Shown: piece by piece, positions 45,822 to 56,381 of the stretch
How the letters are laid out: every line of letters begins with the position of its first letter
Numbering within the stretch: the stretch's first letter is position 1
From: Branchiostoma floridae
Taxonomy: Eukaryota; Chordata; Leptocardii; Amphioxiformes; Branchiostomatidae
Assembly (NCBI RefSeq): GCF_000003815.2
Contig: NC_049991.1
Location: forward strand, 17,976,647 to 18,040,646
Direction: 5' to 3'
DNA length: 64,000 bases
Position numbers and translations under genes: made by a program
Notes under the pieces: generated by a model
What the model was told of the DNA's origin: nothing
The model's database searches: none
The model's input: the letters and a program-made list of their open reading frames with translations, nothing else

Positions 45822-48800
45822 ATGCGATCTTCTCGGATGGCGACGGTGTTGGGGACGCTCACTACTGTGATGCTTGTGTCCCTCATGGTAACGTTTTTAT
45901 TGTTTCTATCAATGCTTGTCTAAGTGTTACTAATGTTGTTTCTTGACCAACATGCGAAGAGTCTTTATCCTTGTCGCTTACTTAAAATCGTTGCCGTACT
46001 TCTGAAAGACAGCCCACTACTTAATACCTTCTGTCCTGTTTCTAAACAGAGCTAATAGCAGTCGGAATCTAATCTACGAACTCACATTCAATAGTTCAGG
46101 GTTTTACCATGAGTAAATAATCAGCATAGTCCTTTGTTTTAACCAAGAAGGTTGCAAACCTCCTTGCTTTGACACACATCTCTACGTTACGCCTCGCGTA
46201 TTTATTAACCAAATATTCCGGGTAACCTTCGACAAGTATGTTGAGTTCTTTAATGCTTCCTGTGGTATTTATCAGTAATATTTACTTTATTTCAATTCGT
46301 GCCATGCAGAGTTTGGAACTATTCTACTCTACCGATCAACTGGATCTTCCGCCGTCACACAGGTGGATTCACCTGTTTGAGCAGGTCACGCACCCCAACT
46401 ACACCACGTTTGTGCTGAACAGAGAGCGGGAGTACCGCCAAGGAGACGTTCTTACTGCAGTAATACAGGCGAGAGACGCCAGCGGAAGACCGAAGACGTA
46501 CGGAGGAGACTTTTTCCGCGCGAAGGTCGTCAGTGTCCAGCCCAGAGAGGCGAGTAGCGCTGGGCACGTGACCGACCATGGGAACGGTACCTACACGGTG
46601 CAGTTCCCGCTGTACTGGACAGGGGGCGTGATGGTGAGTGCGCTTTCCATTGACGTCATACTAATAATAATTTGAACCTCCCAATGTCCATATTGGCGGG
46701 TGATTGTTTTAACTTTATCAAAGACATCTTTGTGTGATTTTACCGGCGTACACTGTAATCCAACAAGGCGCAGATGACGTTAAATAAATAGCATGTTTAT
46801 AAGCTAGTTCACGATTTGGATTGCGCATGTGCAGCGTAATGTATTGTGGGTAATAGGTCAAAGGCCATGGCCATTGGCATTCAACTTTGACCTATGACCC
46901 ACAATGTATCACAATGCATGCGCACGTTAAACCATGCTTACTGTCGACTTTGCCGGGTCCTCTACAAAAACAATCTACATAAATTTTGACGGTTTAAGAA
47001 AAACGAATACCAAACATTTTCATTTACGTGTTTATGTGTTTAATTCCAGGTGTCGGTGCAACTTGTCCATCCAAGCGAAGCAGTGATGGTACTACAGCGT
47101 GTGAGAGAGATCCCGAATAAGAGGATCTTCTTCTGCTCATTCGTTGACGTTAAAGCGAACATCGTTGCAGTTCAGCGGTGTTTTAGTTCTAAGCCTACGA
47201 ATCTACCCTCTAACCGACTGTGTGGTGTGACAAAACACGACACGAACTTCCAGTGGTTTTGTAAACGACCTGCCAGACTGCCTTGCTCTAGTATGTTAAA
47301 GTGCTGGTGGAAACAGAATGAGACATACGACCAGGTCACGACTCTCGTGTCTCCAACTGAAAGAAAACTCTTTGAAAGGTATCATTCTCGATTTTCCTCA
47401 TTTGTCCAATGTCTTTTGCTACATCTAGGTATGGGGGTATAACTTTCCATTAACTAGTTACATTCAAAAACTAGTTAACAAAAATGAATTAAACCTTTAG
47501 AATAATAAAGTTCCATCAAAAGGTTTGTCTTTACTCATAACTCATACTTTGTCTCCAAGATATTTCTGTTTTTTTTTTTCAAGATTTCGGTCTTTTCTTT
47601 TCTCAAAGTTTTGTATTTGCTATCTATTCACTGATATATATATGACATGACTACGTGTCTGAATTGTATTCTTGTTCTTGTTTTGTTACTGGTTAACACC
47701 CCTTGTGTTTGTTAGGGCAATCCACCCAGGGCGCGGTACTGCTGTTTTATTGGCCGTTCCTTAAGGCCCCCTCTCACTTGACGTGCGGCACGCTTGCGGC
47801 ATTGCTGCGTTCGGAAGATGCTCAACGAATTTCAGAGATAAAGAACGAATTTTCTTACTTGTTGTATATTTTGTCGTCTTTTATGTTATACTTTTACGTA
47901 TTGCGCAATATCTGAATCATAAAAAATCGAAGAAAATAACAAAACAGTGACGCAGTGAACGAACGCAGCAATGCCGCAAGCGTGCCGCACGTCAAGTGAG
48001 AGGGGGCCTTTAGGTGTTGTAACACCTCTTCCTTGAACTTGACGGGGTCTGTATTCTGACATACCACCTTCCTTCCAACAGTCCTTACTTAGAGGCAGAG
48101 CTGGAAGAAGACACCCCAATTGCAAGACAACCTATTCATGTCATGGTGCCGAGACAGTCTGCTGCTAAACGTCTTCCCGAGTGTTCTAATAAGACCACGC
48201 CTGACGCCCCACACCAAGGGTACTGGTCCGGAAATGTCTGGAAGTCCTCAGTTTGTAGTGTCAGGATATTCAAGAAGCAGGAGATGTCGAGGTGCCTTGC
48301 CAAGAAAACGGTTTACCTTCACGGCGACTCCACCCTCCGACAGTGGTATCTTCGGCTGGTCAGGGTTATACCGACGCGCAGGCGTGGAAACGATCATGCA
48401 GGTCGGACTATGTTTCCTTTTTCTTTTGATTGACTGATCGATCAATTGATTCATTGATTCTTTTTTCATCCAATCAGCAGTCGCATTAATCAATCAGTGG
48501 AATAATAAATCAAATGGCGTTTATTGATTATGAAATGCATCCCTATTGTACGGTTGTTTCGTACGTTAACAAGACATATTATGCAAACGGTTTCGTGATT
48601 TTCGTTCATACAAGCATTATACGACATATCCTCTCAAAATGCGGCTATCGGAAAACAGTTGTGTTGATTCTTAGTTTAAAACTGAATAGACCGTTTTCAC
48701 ACTTCCCATAATACATTGCGACAGGGTTCCGGATATGGATGTTGACTGGGATGTACCACCCTTGCCCAGGGTGCGAAACCAGGGTGAAACCAGCTAAAAC

Positions 48801-50001
48801 CTTCAGTACGAGGGCGGCAAAGCATATAAACTTATGACTTGTCCGGGAAATATAGTAAAACTATTATTAGGGCTGAGAATTTTCCAATTTTTGTGGTCAG
48901 AAGTATAAACTAGCAAGCCGGCACCACTGTGGCTGTTAGTTGGTTTCACCCGATGACCTCATGGGTCACGACTTGCGTTTCGTCTCAGGCCTTTGTTCTT
49001 TGTTGTCAGAAAGTGATTTTTACCATGTCCCGTGCACTGTAACTATATTTGCTAGACAAATCATTAGTTTCATTAGTAATATATGCTTTGCCGCCCTCGT
49101 ACTGAAGGTNNNNNNNNNNNNNNNNNNNNNNNNNNNNNNNNNNNNNNNNNNNNNNNNNNNNNNNNNNNNNNNNNNNNNNNNNNNNNNNNNNNNNNNNNNN
49201 NNNNNNNNNCCCTGGTTTCGCACCCTGGGCTGAGCTACAGAATATCCCAGTCAACATCCATATCCGGAACCCTGTCTCAATGTATTATGGGAAGTGTGAA
49301 AAGGTCTATTGATTTTTTATCTTAATCATAGATTATCAATCTATATTTTACAACATAACACACACGATGGTGGCTATCATCTGGAGGCTGTGATTGAGAC
49401 TATTCTTACTCCCCCTATACATATACTATACATCCCCCTTCCGAGGGGCAAACTAATAACAGAACTCTTTATCGTTACAGGCCCGGCAACAGCTGTGAAC
49501 AACCGCTGGAACATCGCCATCCACTACCGCTTTCACGGATTTCCTATACAGGTCACGACAGTGCTGAATTTTCGGCAAATTCGTTATGTTGTTGACGAGC
49601 TCAACTCCATCCGTGGCGGCCCAAACACAACCATAGTTCTGGGTCTGTGGGCTCACTTTACGGCTGAACCTCTAGAGATGTTCCGGGCTCGAGTCTTCGC
49701 CATACAGAGCGCCATACGTCGTCTTCTCCAGCGCAGTCCCGGCACGCGGGTGTTCGTGAGAACTGGAACGACGCGAGAGCACAAACATTCCAAGTTAGAG
49801 TATTACCTGTTAGCAAGCGACTGGTTGGCATATCAAGTAACCCAGGAAATAAGGGAGATATTCAGGACAGAGAAGAACGTGGTTGTGTTGGACACGTGGG
49901 ACATGAGCGTGTGTCAATGGGGACATGATAATGTTCACCCGGGACCCGCCATGGTAGACAGTCAACTCAACATGCTACTGTCTCATATATGCCCCAAGTA
50001 G
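45822..50001 (+). CDS. NXPE family protein, gene 3
   Basis: Five coding exons: 45822-45887, 46310-46633, 47050-47378, 48082-48401, 49481-50001 (phases 0,0,2,1), 519 residues. Signal anchor in residues 5-22. Exon 2 carries REYRQGDVLTAVIQARD and GRPKTYGGDFFRAK, nearly identical at DNA level to genes 1 and 2. Exon 3 is the most diverged of the three copies (FFCSFVDVKANIVAVQ). Exon 4 has GYWSGNVW and YLHGDSTLRQW and ends in the weaker donor GCAG|GTCGGA. Exon 5 has DTWDMSVCQWGHDNVHPG with DxxH intact. Intron 3 holds a MITE and intron 4 a foldback with the 100-N gap. Coding exons are not touched by the gap. AATAAA at 50212-50217. Confidence 0.88.
46823..46925. repeat. Inverted repeat in NXPE gene 3 intron 2
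   Basis: Arms containing GCGCATG, TACATTGTGGGT-type and TAGGTCAAAG sequence face each other across a short loop. A fragment of similar sequence (ATTATGGGTAATATGTCAAAG) lies in gene 1 intron 2 near 34970. Likely a foldback MITE. Confidence 0.6.
47764..48009. mobile_element. MITE family M1, copy B (TTA target duplication)
   Basis: 246 bp, the same family as 37619-37863, with high identity over the whole length. TTA flanks both sides (47761-47763, 48010-48012). It lies in intron 3 of NXPE gene 3, about 70 bp before exon 4. Confidence 0.9.
48685..49310. mobile_element. Large foldback element in NXPE gene 3 intron 4
   Basis: The left arm (AATAGACCGTTTTCACACTT onward) is the inverse of the right arm (ending AAGTGTGAAAAGGTCTATT). 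Inner matches include GGATATGGATGTTGACTGGG and CTTTGCCGCCCTCGTACTG. The central part is unrelated or diverged. The assembly gap lies in the right arm. Confidence 0.8.
49110..49209. other. Assembly gap (100 N)
   Basis: Exactly 100 N, a conventional filler size. By comparison with the left arm only about 14 bases are missing at this point of the right arm, so the true gap may be very short. Confidence 0.95.
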
Positions 50002-50576
50002 CACAACTGTTTTAGCCACCAAATCAAGCTATCTGAGAGAGAGAGAAAAAACTCAGCATAAAGTTCTAAATTGCAGATTCTTTTAATGACATGGTTGTAA
50101 AATGCAACTTACCATATTAAAGGAGTTTATGTAAAATGCCAATGAAAAGAAATTTATATAAAATGCTAATGATAAATTCAACTAATAGTTCTTTCAAATA
50201 TTTGACTTGTAAATAAAAACATCATGACACTGACAACAAGCTTGCGTTAAATGCGAAACTTACACATATTCGATTAATATCTTCACACATCAGGTAGAGT
50301 GTTTGTGAACCGAGCAGTCCTTCATCTTACTTTATCGTTGTTTCCTAGTGTCCTATGAAAAACTTCCTCAGTCGAGATGAATTAGCCAAGCACCATGTTT
50401 CTTGGAGCTTACAAGAGTTTGTGCAAATCAAAGATTGTCCCTTCTAGAATTCAACCAACTAAGGTCCGTTATGTTTAGTGCAGTATTTTGATTACACCGG
50501 ACTAAGGTTCATTCTACTTTTCCAGGCGTCATTTTCCTTCATGATGTTCTGTTTAATATGTTCTGGTTTATTTTAC
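50002..50576. other. 3' UTR of NXPE gene 3 and spacer
   Basis: AT-rich, with the AATAAA at 50212-50217. No coding exon seen. The genes on both sides point towards this stretch (gene 3 on plus, V14 on minus). Confidence 0.5.
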
Positions 50577-51856
50577 CTGTCTGCACAGTCTAGCCTGGAG
50601 TCCAGTCCTGTTCGCTGAGTAGCGACCTTGGGGAGCGGAACAAAGCGAACAGGACTGGACTCCAGGCTAGCACAGTCTGCTTCGGAAGATGAAGAAGAAC
50701 CGCTTCCTTCTGTTTCGTCAATAAAGCAGATGTCCTCAGCACTCACAGTACTCTCTGTGCTTTGGCTCGACGTGAGCGCCTCAACAATCAATGATCTTTG
50801 TGTCGTGTCGTCTTCTGTACTCGAATCAGAGTCATCATCTGTTGGTACTACTTCAACCTCTACAGGCGGTATGACAATGTTGTCAGTGAATGAATCACAG
50901 TCTTTATCCTCTATTGATGGAATTTCTATGGTAAGGACGTCCTCTTGGAGTTTTTCAGTCAGCAGCTCCTCTATGTTGACGTACGTTGCACCGTCGTCTT
51001 TAGAAGAGGCGCGCTGTTCTTGTATGGTTAAGATGATTTGCCGCGCCGCGCCGACGACAATCATGAGAAAACAGAGGGAGACGAGGACCGGGCCGATGAT
51101 GTTGAGCGGCACCAGGGGATGATCGTACAGCGTGAAGGCCAGGAGGGTCATGAGGATGCTGGGGATGAGGAGGACTGTACCGCAGATCAGCGGCCCCTGG
51201 CGACTGCACTGCAGCTTGCCGGCGTTGCCACACGTTTCAAGTTTCAAAGCGCGCCTCCTACGTTTGCGAAACGGGCTCCCCTCTCCTCCGTCGTCCTCCG
51301 AAGAACAGCCATTTGGGTAAGAGTCTCCGATCAAAACGTTCCGTTCTTCTTCCTCTCCATCTCCTTCTTGCAACCCTCTCACGTCTTCTTCTACAGTGCT
51401 ACAAATTCCCTGTTGACTCTTTACTTCATTGTCCTCAGTAATATCCTCAATGATCTTGCTCCTTTCATCCTGAAGACCCATTTGTGATTTCTCGCCACTT
51501 TTGCAGCCCGGACAGTGGACATGCCTTTCTTCAGAACCCCCGGCACGTCTACGACAACAGCCCTTCTTAACTCTGCTTCTTTCTTGTAATTGTAAGTATT
51601 GCTGTATGTCTTGAGCGTTGTCGTCAAGACCGATTCTAATTCGACCCGTTCCTGTGTTATGTTTACCATGATGCCGACACGAAGGCTTGTGCTTGACGGA
51701 CTTCTGCTGACGCTTGTTTCCCTTGGTCTTGTCTTTGCTGCGGGAACGGGAACGTTTGCGACCGCTGTTCTTCGTCTTCCGCCGTCCGGTGTTCCGTTTC
51801 CGACGAGTCTTCGTCTTTGGTATGGCCTCGCGATGTCTGTAGCCAATCGGAGGCAT
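50577..51856 (-). CDS. V14: large first exon with membrane hairpin and phase-2 donor
   Basis: Open exon of 426 codons plus 2 bases. ATG at 51856 is preceded by an in-frame TGA, and the frame ends at the donor GACAG|GTAAAA, phase 2. The unspliced stop is the TAA of the donor itself, as in V5. Residues 10-70 are Lys/Arg-rich; 130-195 are acidic with a Cys-rich patch before it. Membrane segments lie at about 221-244 (LLIPSILMTLLAF) and 251-272 (IIGPVLVSLCFLMIVVG). The tail is acidic and Ser-rich. LLIPSILMTLL resembles LLIPGITLTAL of V5, and the hairpin layout is the same, so it is probably a distant member of the V family. Its partner exon may be the constant exon 48 kb away or an unseen one. 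A hAT MITE adds 29 in-frame residues near the end. Confidence 0.68.
50591..50669. mobile_element. 79-bp hAT MITE inside the V14 coding sequence
   Basis: Perfect inverted ends TAGCCTGGAGTCCAGTCCTG and complement, flanked by the 8-bp duplication GCACAGTC (50583-50590 and 50670-50677). Element plus duplication is 87 bp, exactly 29 codons. Removing it restores a plausible C-terminus ...SEADCAD before the donor. Confidence 0.92.
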
Positions 51857-52723
51857 CTTCCGACGTAAACTTGCTGATCAATGAAGCTGAAGATTCTTCA
51901 GTTTCCTTCCTCAGACTCAAACAGGACAGATGGCCGCTCGACTGTCTAGTGTAACACTCACAAAACATTCAGTGATAAAAAATAAAGACACCGGCCTTGA
52001 GGTTGACAGCATACACCGAGCGATGAGCGGCTGGGACACAAGACACGGTGCAACGTAAAATGAACTTTTCCCCTGAAATCTTCATCGTAGTTCATGTGAT
52101 TTACAATAAATATCTTGTAAATCTGTTTTAAAGAATTCAGCGACATCGACTCGTTATTCTTTGGTGAGATAGAATACAAAGGTTTGTCCTTGTGTGACTG
52201 CCTTTCGATGATTAAACGCGTTGGATTGGAAACCTTGCTTTGTCGGTTATGTCTGAAGACAGTCCCCCGCTCACAAGCCTACTGTCTATGACATTGTTTC
52301 TAAAGGTCATCTCTGTCCGTTAGTATTCTATAGCAATATATAATCTACCAATCCATCCTTCCATCTTTATCCACAATGCGTTGTTATGCTCGTGGCTGAT
52401 AGGTTTATATGGATAGCTTACCTCAACGATGTGTCAAGTATAGTGAGTCCCATATGATTTTGACCTTTTGCGTGACAATTTATGAGTTATGTATTAATGA
52501 ATAAGGCCACAATAAGTTGATGTTATGGATGACATCCCTTGGTTATTTAAAATTTAACATGCTGCAAGAGAGGAAAAGGGAAGGCAAGCAAAAACATAAT
52601 AATAAATGATGAAAACACACACACACCCCTAATTTCACTAACGCTTGTCAGGTGTCCCTGATATTGTTTCTGAGTACAAATTATCAAGACACTTCTTATG
52701 GTCACTTATTATGTAGATAATTA

Positions 52724-52969
52724 TCAGCATTAAACACAAAGATCAAGAACCTTGTGTATAGTAAGGGCTCTGCAACAGACTTGAGTCAGTCTACAGATGT
52801 GTACAGTCCCATGTGGCAGAGACTGTCATTCTCGTATAGGACTGTTTAGCAACAGTCGACGCTGTAGGGCTGATATCAATTAGTATTTTACCATGGCCAA
52901 TATTGACCGAAGGAGGCCATATATGTATCAGCATTAAACACAAAGACCAAGAATCTTGTGTATAGTGAT
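52724..52969. repeat. Repeat R3 copy B between direct repeats
   Basis: The R3 copy (52769-52925) is flanked by about 45-bp direct repeats (ATCAGCATTAAACACAAAGA, then CTTGTGTATAGT) at about 52724-52768 and 52926-52969. Either a long duplication made at insertion or part of a tandem array. Confidence 0.6.
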
Positions 52970-53884
52970 CACCTGCCCACATAGCCATAGACCAGATTTC
53001 AATAACCTCCTGCATGTGCGGTTTGTCTTTTTGTATAGACCGGGGCGTGGAGTAGTGTATAACACAAAGACTGTCTCCGACTTATTGTTGAATAATGATC
53101 ATATACAATGTATAGCCAATCTATCTATCCATATACATATTATGTACTATATCTATACATAAAACATCAACAGAATGTTTCACACAAAACAAAAAGCAAA
53201 GTTTAATATCATCGTCACATCCCATACTAAGTCATAAGATTCAATATAATACATACAAATATTATGTTTCATATAGTTTCGATGGATATTTCCACACGAA
53301 TAAATACGCAACAAATTAAATCGTCACTATAAGCTTTTAAAAACATAAGATATGCCCTACAGCGTCTCATTGCTAGGGGGCAGTGTTGTCTCTAATTCTA
53401 ACACACAACTTAGGCCTTAAGATATTCATTAGAGCTTCAATCTTAGAATACTGCTCTAGCTACAAGAATTGAACGTTAGTAATCAATTCTTTGAGTTCCT
53501 AAATGACAGTAACGGCCGACAATACTGTAAAATGGCAATGCCATTATGTTATGGCGTAAGAAAGTCAAATAAGAATCCCTCTCACGAACAGTCTTTGATT
53601 AAAAACTCCTATTTATATCAAACATATCGTGGGTACTGCTAGCTACTTCTGAAGAATAATGTAGCTAACCTATGGTAAATGTACATCATAGTTAAAGCCG
53701 TGAATGCGTAGTCTGCTTCCGTGTGTGCGTTTTCACGCTTTTGGCCTCTTACTCGATGGAGAAGGAAGAAAATGCACGACTTAAGCTCTGTTCTAAAGCC
53801 TAACTTAGATTATTTGAACCAATCAGATACTTTGCCGTTGACCAGATATCTGTTTTATTCTGTTCGTCTGGCTGCCTGTCTGAT

Positions 53885-54343
53885 TTTTTTTCGTGAAAAC
53901 ATTTGCCTACCGCTTATGACAGAATTTGACAATAAGAAAATTTCACTTTTTGATGTTGGCCCAGTCTATCGTATCTGTTTGTTTCATCGTCTGTCTCTCT
54001 ATATTTTTTTTCTGTCTGCAATGGTTATCTTTTCTTGAAAATATTCGCCTACCGCATCTAAAGCTTCTGAAGTTCTGACAATAAAAGAAATTACACTGTC
54101 TGAGGTTGGCCCAGTCTTTCCTATCTGTTTGTTTCACTGTCTGTCATGCTTTTCTTCTCTGTCATGTTTTTTCTTTTCTTGTAAATATTCGCCTACCGCA
54201 TATAACACTTCTATAGGAAAATTACACTGTTTACTGTTGGCCCAGTCTTATCCTTGTTTCGCCGTCTGTTTCTCTGTGATGTTTTTCCTCTCATGTTCTT
54301 TTCGTCTGTCATGTTGTTTTTTCTCTTGACAACGTTAGCCTAC
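53885..54343. repeat. Tandem repeats of about 140-150 bp next to the 54-kb exon
   Basis: Three to four diverged units share GCCTACCGC, TTGGCCCAGTCT and CTGTTTGTTTC. The rightmost GCCTACCGC is the exon end plus donor of the gene at 54344 (read on minus, GCG|GTAGGC), so each unit carries a copy of that donor sequence. Confidence 0.75.
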
Positions 54344-56381
54344 CGCGGACGCCAGGACAGTTTCTATTCCCCGCTCGACGCCCTCGAGGTACTCTAGCAT
54401 GGGCCTGTTGGTCTTGTGCTGGTAGTAGCGCGTGCGGAAGTGCTTGTCGTTGATGGTCCTCCGCACGTCGTCCCGCACGCAGTCGGGCAGGTAGTACAGC
54501 ACACGGCCCATGTCGGTCCCTAGCAGGATGCCCGCCTCCGTGTAGGTCCCGTCCTGAACCTCCTTGTACGTCTTCTCCATCTTCTCCGTCAGCAGGCTGT
54601 ACATGAACTCGTACATCGCCACGTAGTCCTTGTGGGCCATCGCACCTGTTTGGGAGGGAGGGGGATAAGTCAGAGGGTGAACGAAAGAGCGAGTAGTACA
54701 AGGAAAAAGTAAGTCGAATTGTTTTCTGTCAATTACTGTACATGAACCAGAATATCACAACGTAGTCTTCCATTTGCTCTAATTATTGATAAGCATTTCG
54801 TTCTTAAGCAACGGATTTCTAAATAATCTTTTGATGAAAGTTGGAAAGAACGCCCACTGTATGACGTCATGTATTGACGTGTACCTTCCTCCTTCTTTGT
54901 GTAATTTTCTTTTCCCATACTTTCGGCGTAATGTTGTTTTTTCCACACATTCCCTTCTTCCTTACATTAAGTTACAATCCATCTTGAATCGCCCCTTGGG
55001 CTTTGCCAGCCTTCGTGCATCCCAAGTAAACACGGCTGTGCCGTTTCCGGCGCCTTTCACTTAAGTTCTGTGTTCTTTATGGCTCACACAAACACCGCGT
55101 AGCTGCCCGGGTAACCTTTACTCTCCTCACATCGTTTCTCACAGGCTGCGGGGCTCGCGTGTCTAAACAGTGCGCCCTGCCATCGTACATCAACCGTGCG
55201 AATTTCTGAAGACATTCGTAATACCCCAGTTCCACTAGACGGCGATCGCGCTGCGTTCTCACTGCGACATATATAGGATATGTGTAACCTTCACTTTCAT
55301 ATTGGGTGTATCACACAAAACGTAAAGGTGTGACTGAGAAGACAAAAAAAAACACGAAGTGTGAAAAGATTCGTTTTTTTTCTATACAATTCGTTGAGCG
55401 ATCTGTCAATTTATAGGTCGCAGAGAGAGCGCAGTGAGAGCGCCGTCGTAGTTGGAAGGGGGTATTAAGCTAGAGAAATATATCCAACCCCGACGTGGAA
55501 AACAAATTACTTTCGGAAGCTAGAGAATTACATTCGTAAGCTATAGAAATATATCCATCCCTGACTTTGAAAACAAATTGCATTCGTAAGCTAGAGAATT
55601 ACATCTAGTAAGCAAGAAAAATATTTCCATCCCTGACTTGGAATACAAATTAAGTTCGGAAGCTAGAGAATTACATTAGTAAGCAAGAGAAATATAGTCA
55701 TCCTTCACTTGGAAAACAACAACGCGAAAGAACGAAAATGGTGGAGTTATTCCCAAAAGTTGTGATTAAAAACATCTGGTGTAAGAGAATTTCTCTTCAA
55801 TATGTATCATAAAGCAGTGAAGAACTAAATTTTCGAAAAGTTATGATTGTTGACGAAAGATAATATAACATACATCCTACACTAGGTTCAAACTTCACAT
55901 CATGATACATAGCATGTCACTTCTGAACAAACAACATGTGGCATGCCTTTCTACATCAACTATGCATTTTCCAGTCATACATAAGGAGAACTAAGCTACA
56001 GTGAATTAAAAAAAAAAAAAATTTTAAGATTTTTTTTTCACATTATACCAAATCACATGTGCACAATGATATAATTTAGCATGATACTTCGCATCAGGCT
56101 CATTAATATAAAGCAACATCATGTTTCTATTGAATTCATATATGCAATTTTTTTTCAACAATTACAAAACACACATATGAAAAACGCACTTATATGCATT
56201 ATATATCAACATAGCACCACATATATTGCTGATTCCATCCACTCTTTTACTTAAGACAATCATATTTCAAAAGCAGTTGACGGAATTATATTGTAACAAC
56301 AAAATAAAAAGAGAAAGAGAAAAATAAAAATAAAAATAAAAGTTGTGTGTGTGTGGCATGCTTACCCAGCGCATAATCCAT
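54344..56381 (-). CDS. Two-exon gene of unknown function
   Basis: Exon 1 CDS 56366-56381 (MDYAL plus one base, donor CTGG|GTAAGC) joins exon 2 at 54645 (acceptor CCAAACAG|GTGCG) in matching phase 1. The result begins MDYALGAMAHKDYVAMYEFM. Exon 2 is GC-rich and encodes a soluble, charged, Tyr-rich segment (LLTEKMEKTYKEV, GTDMGRVLYYLPDCVRDDVR, YYQHKTNRPMLEYLEG). No membrane segment or known motif was recognised. The reading frame either ends two codons later at TAA 54335-54337 (about 108 residues) or is spliced at GCG|GTAGGC, a weak donor, to an unseen exon. The second ATG at 54640 is a possible alternative start. Confidence 0.6.
55221..55466. mobile_element. MITE family M2, copy B
   Basis: Opposite-orientation copy of 31367-31610 (GGCGATCGCGCTGCGTTCTC...GGTCGCAGAGAGAGCGCAGT), ending GGGGGTAT. 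Confidence 0.65.
55468..55722. repeat. Tandem repeats of about 75 bp
   Basis: Three to four units with AAGCTAGAGAATTACAT and ATCCATCCCTGACTT, directly next to the MITE. Confidence 0.85.

Larger units (their letters stand above)
51857..54343. other. Spacer and intron left of the 54-kb gene
   Basis: Holds repeat R3 copy B and, from about 53885, tandem repeats. No coding exon seen. If the 54-kb gene continues, its next exon would lie here, but none was recognised. Confidence 0.4.
54646..56365 (-). other. Intron 1 of the 54-kb gene
   Basis: Contains a MITE M2 copy (55221-55466) and short tandem repeats (55468-55722), otherwise AT-rich. No other exon seen. Confidence 0.5.

Noticed and set aside
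50628-51122. 164-codon Ser-rich plus-strand frame
   Set aside because: Shadow of V14; the hairpin and donor logic are on the minus strand.
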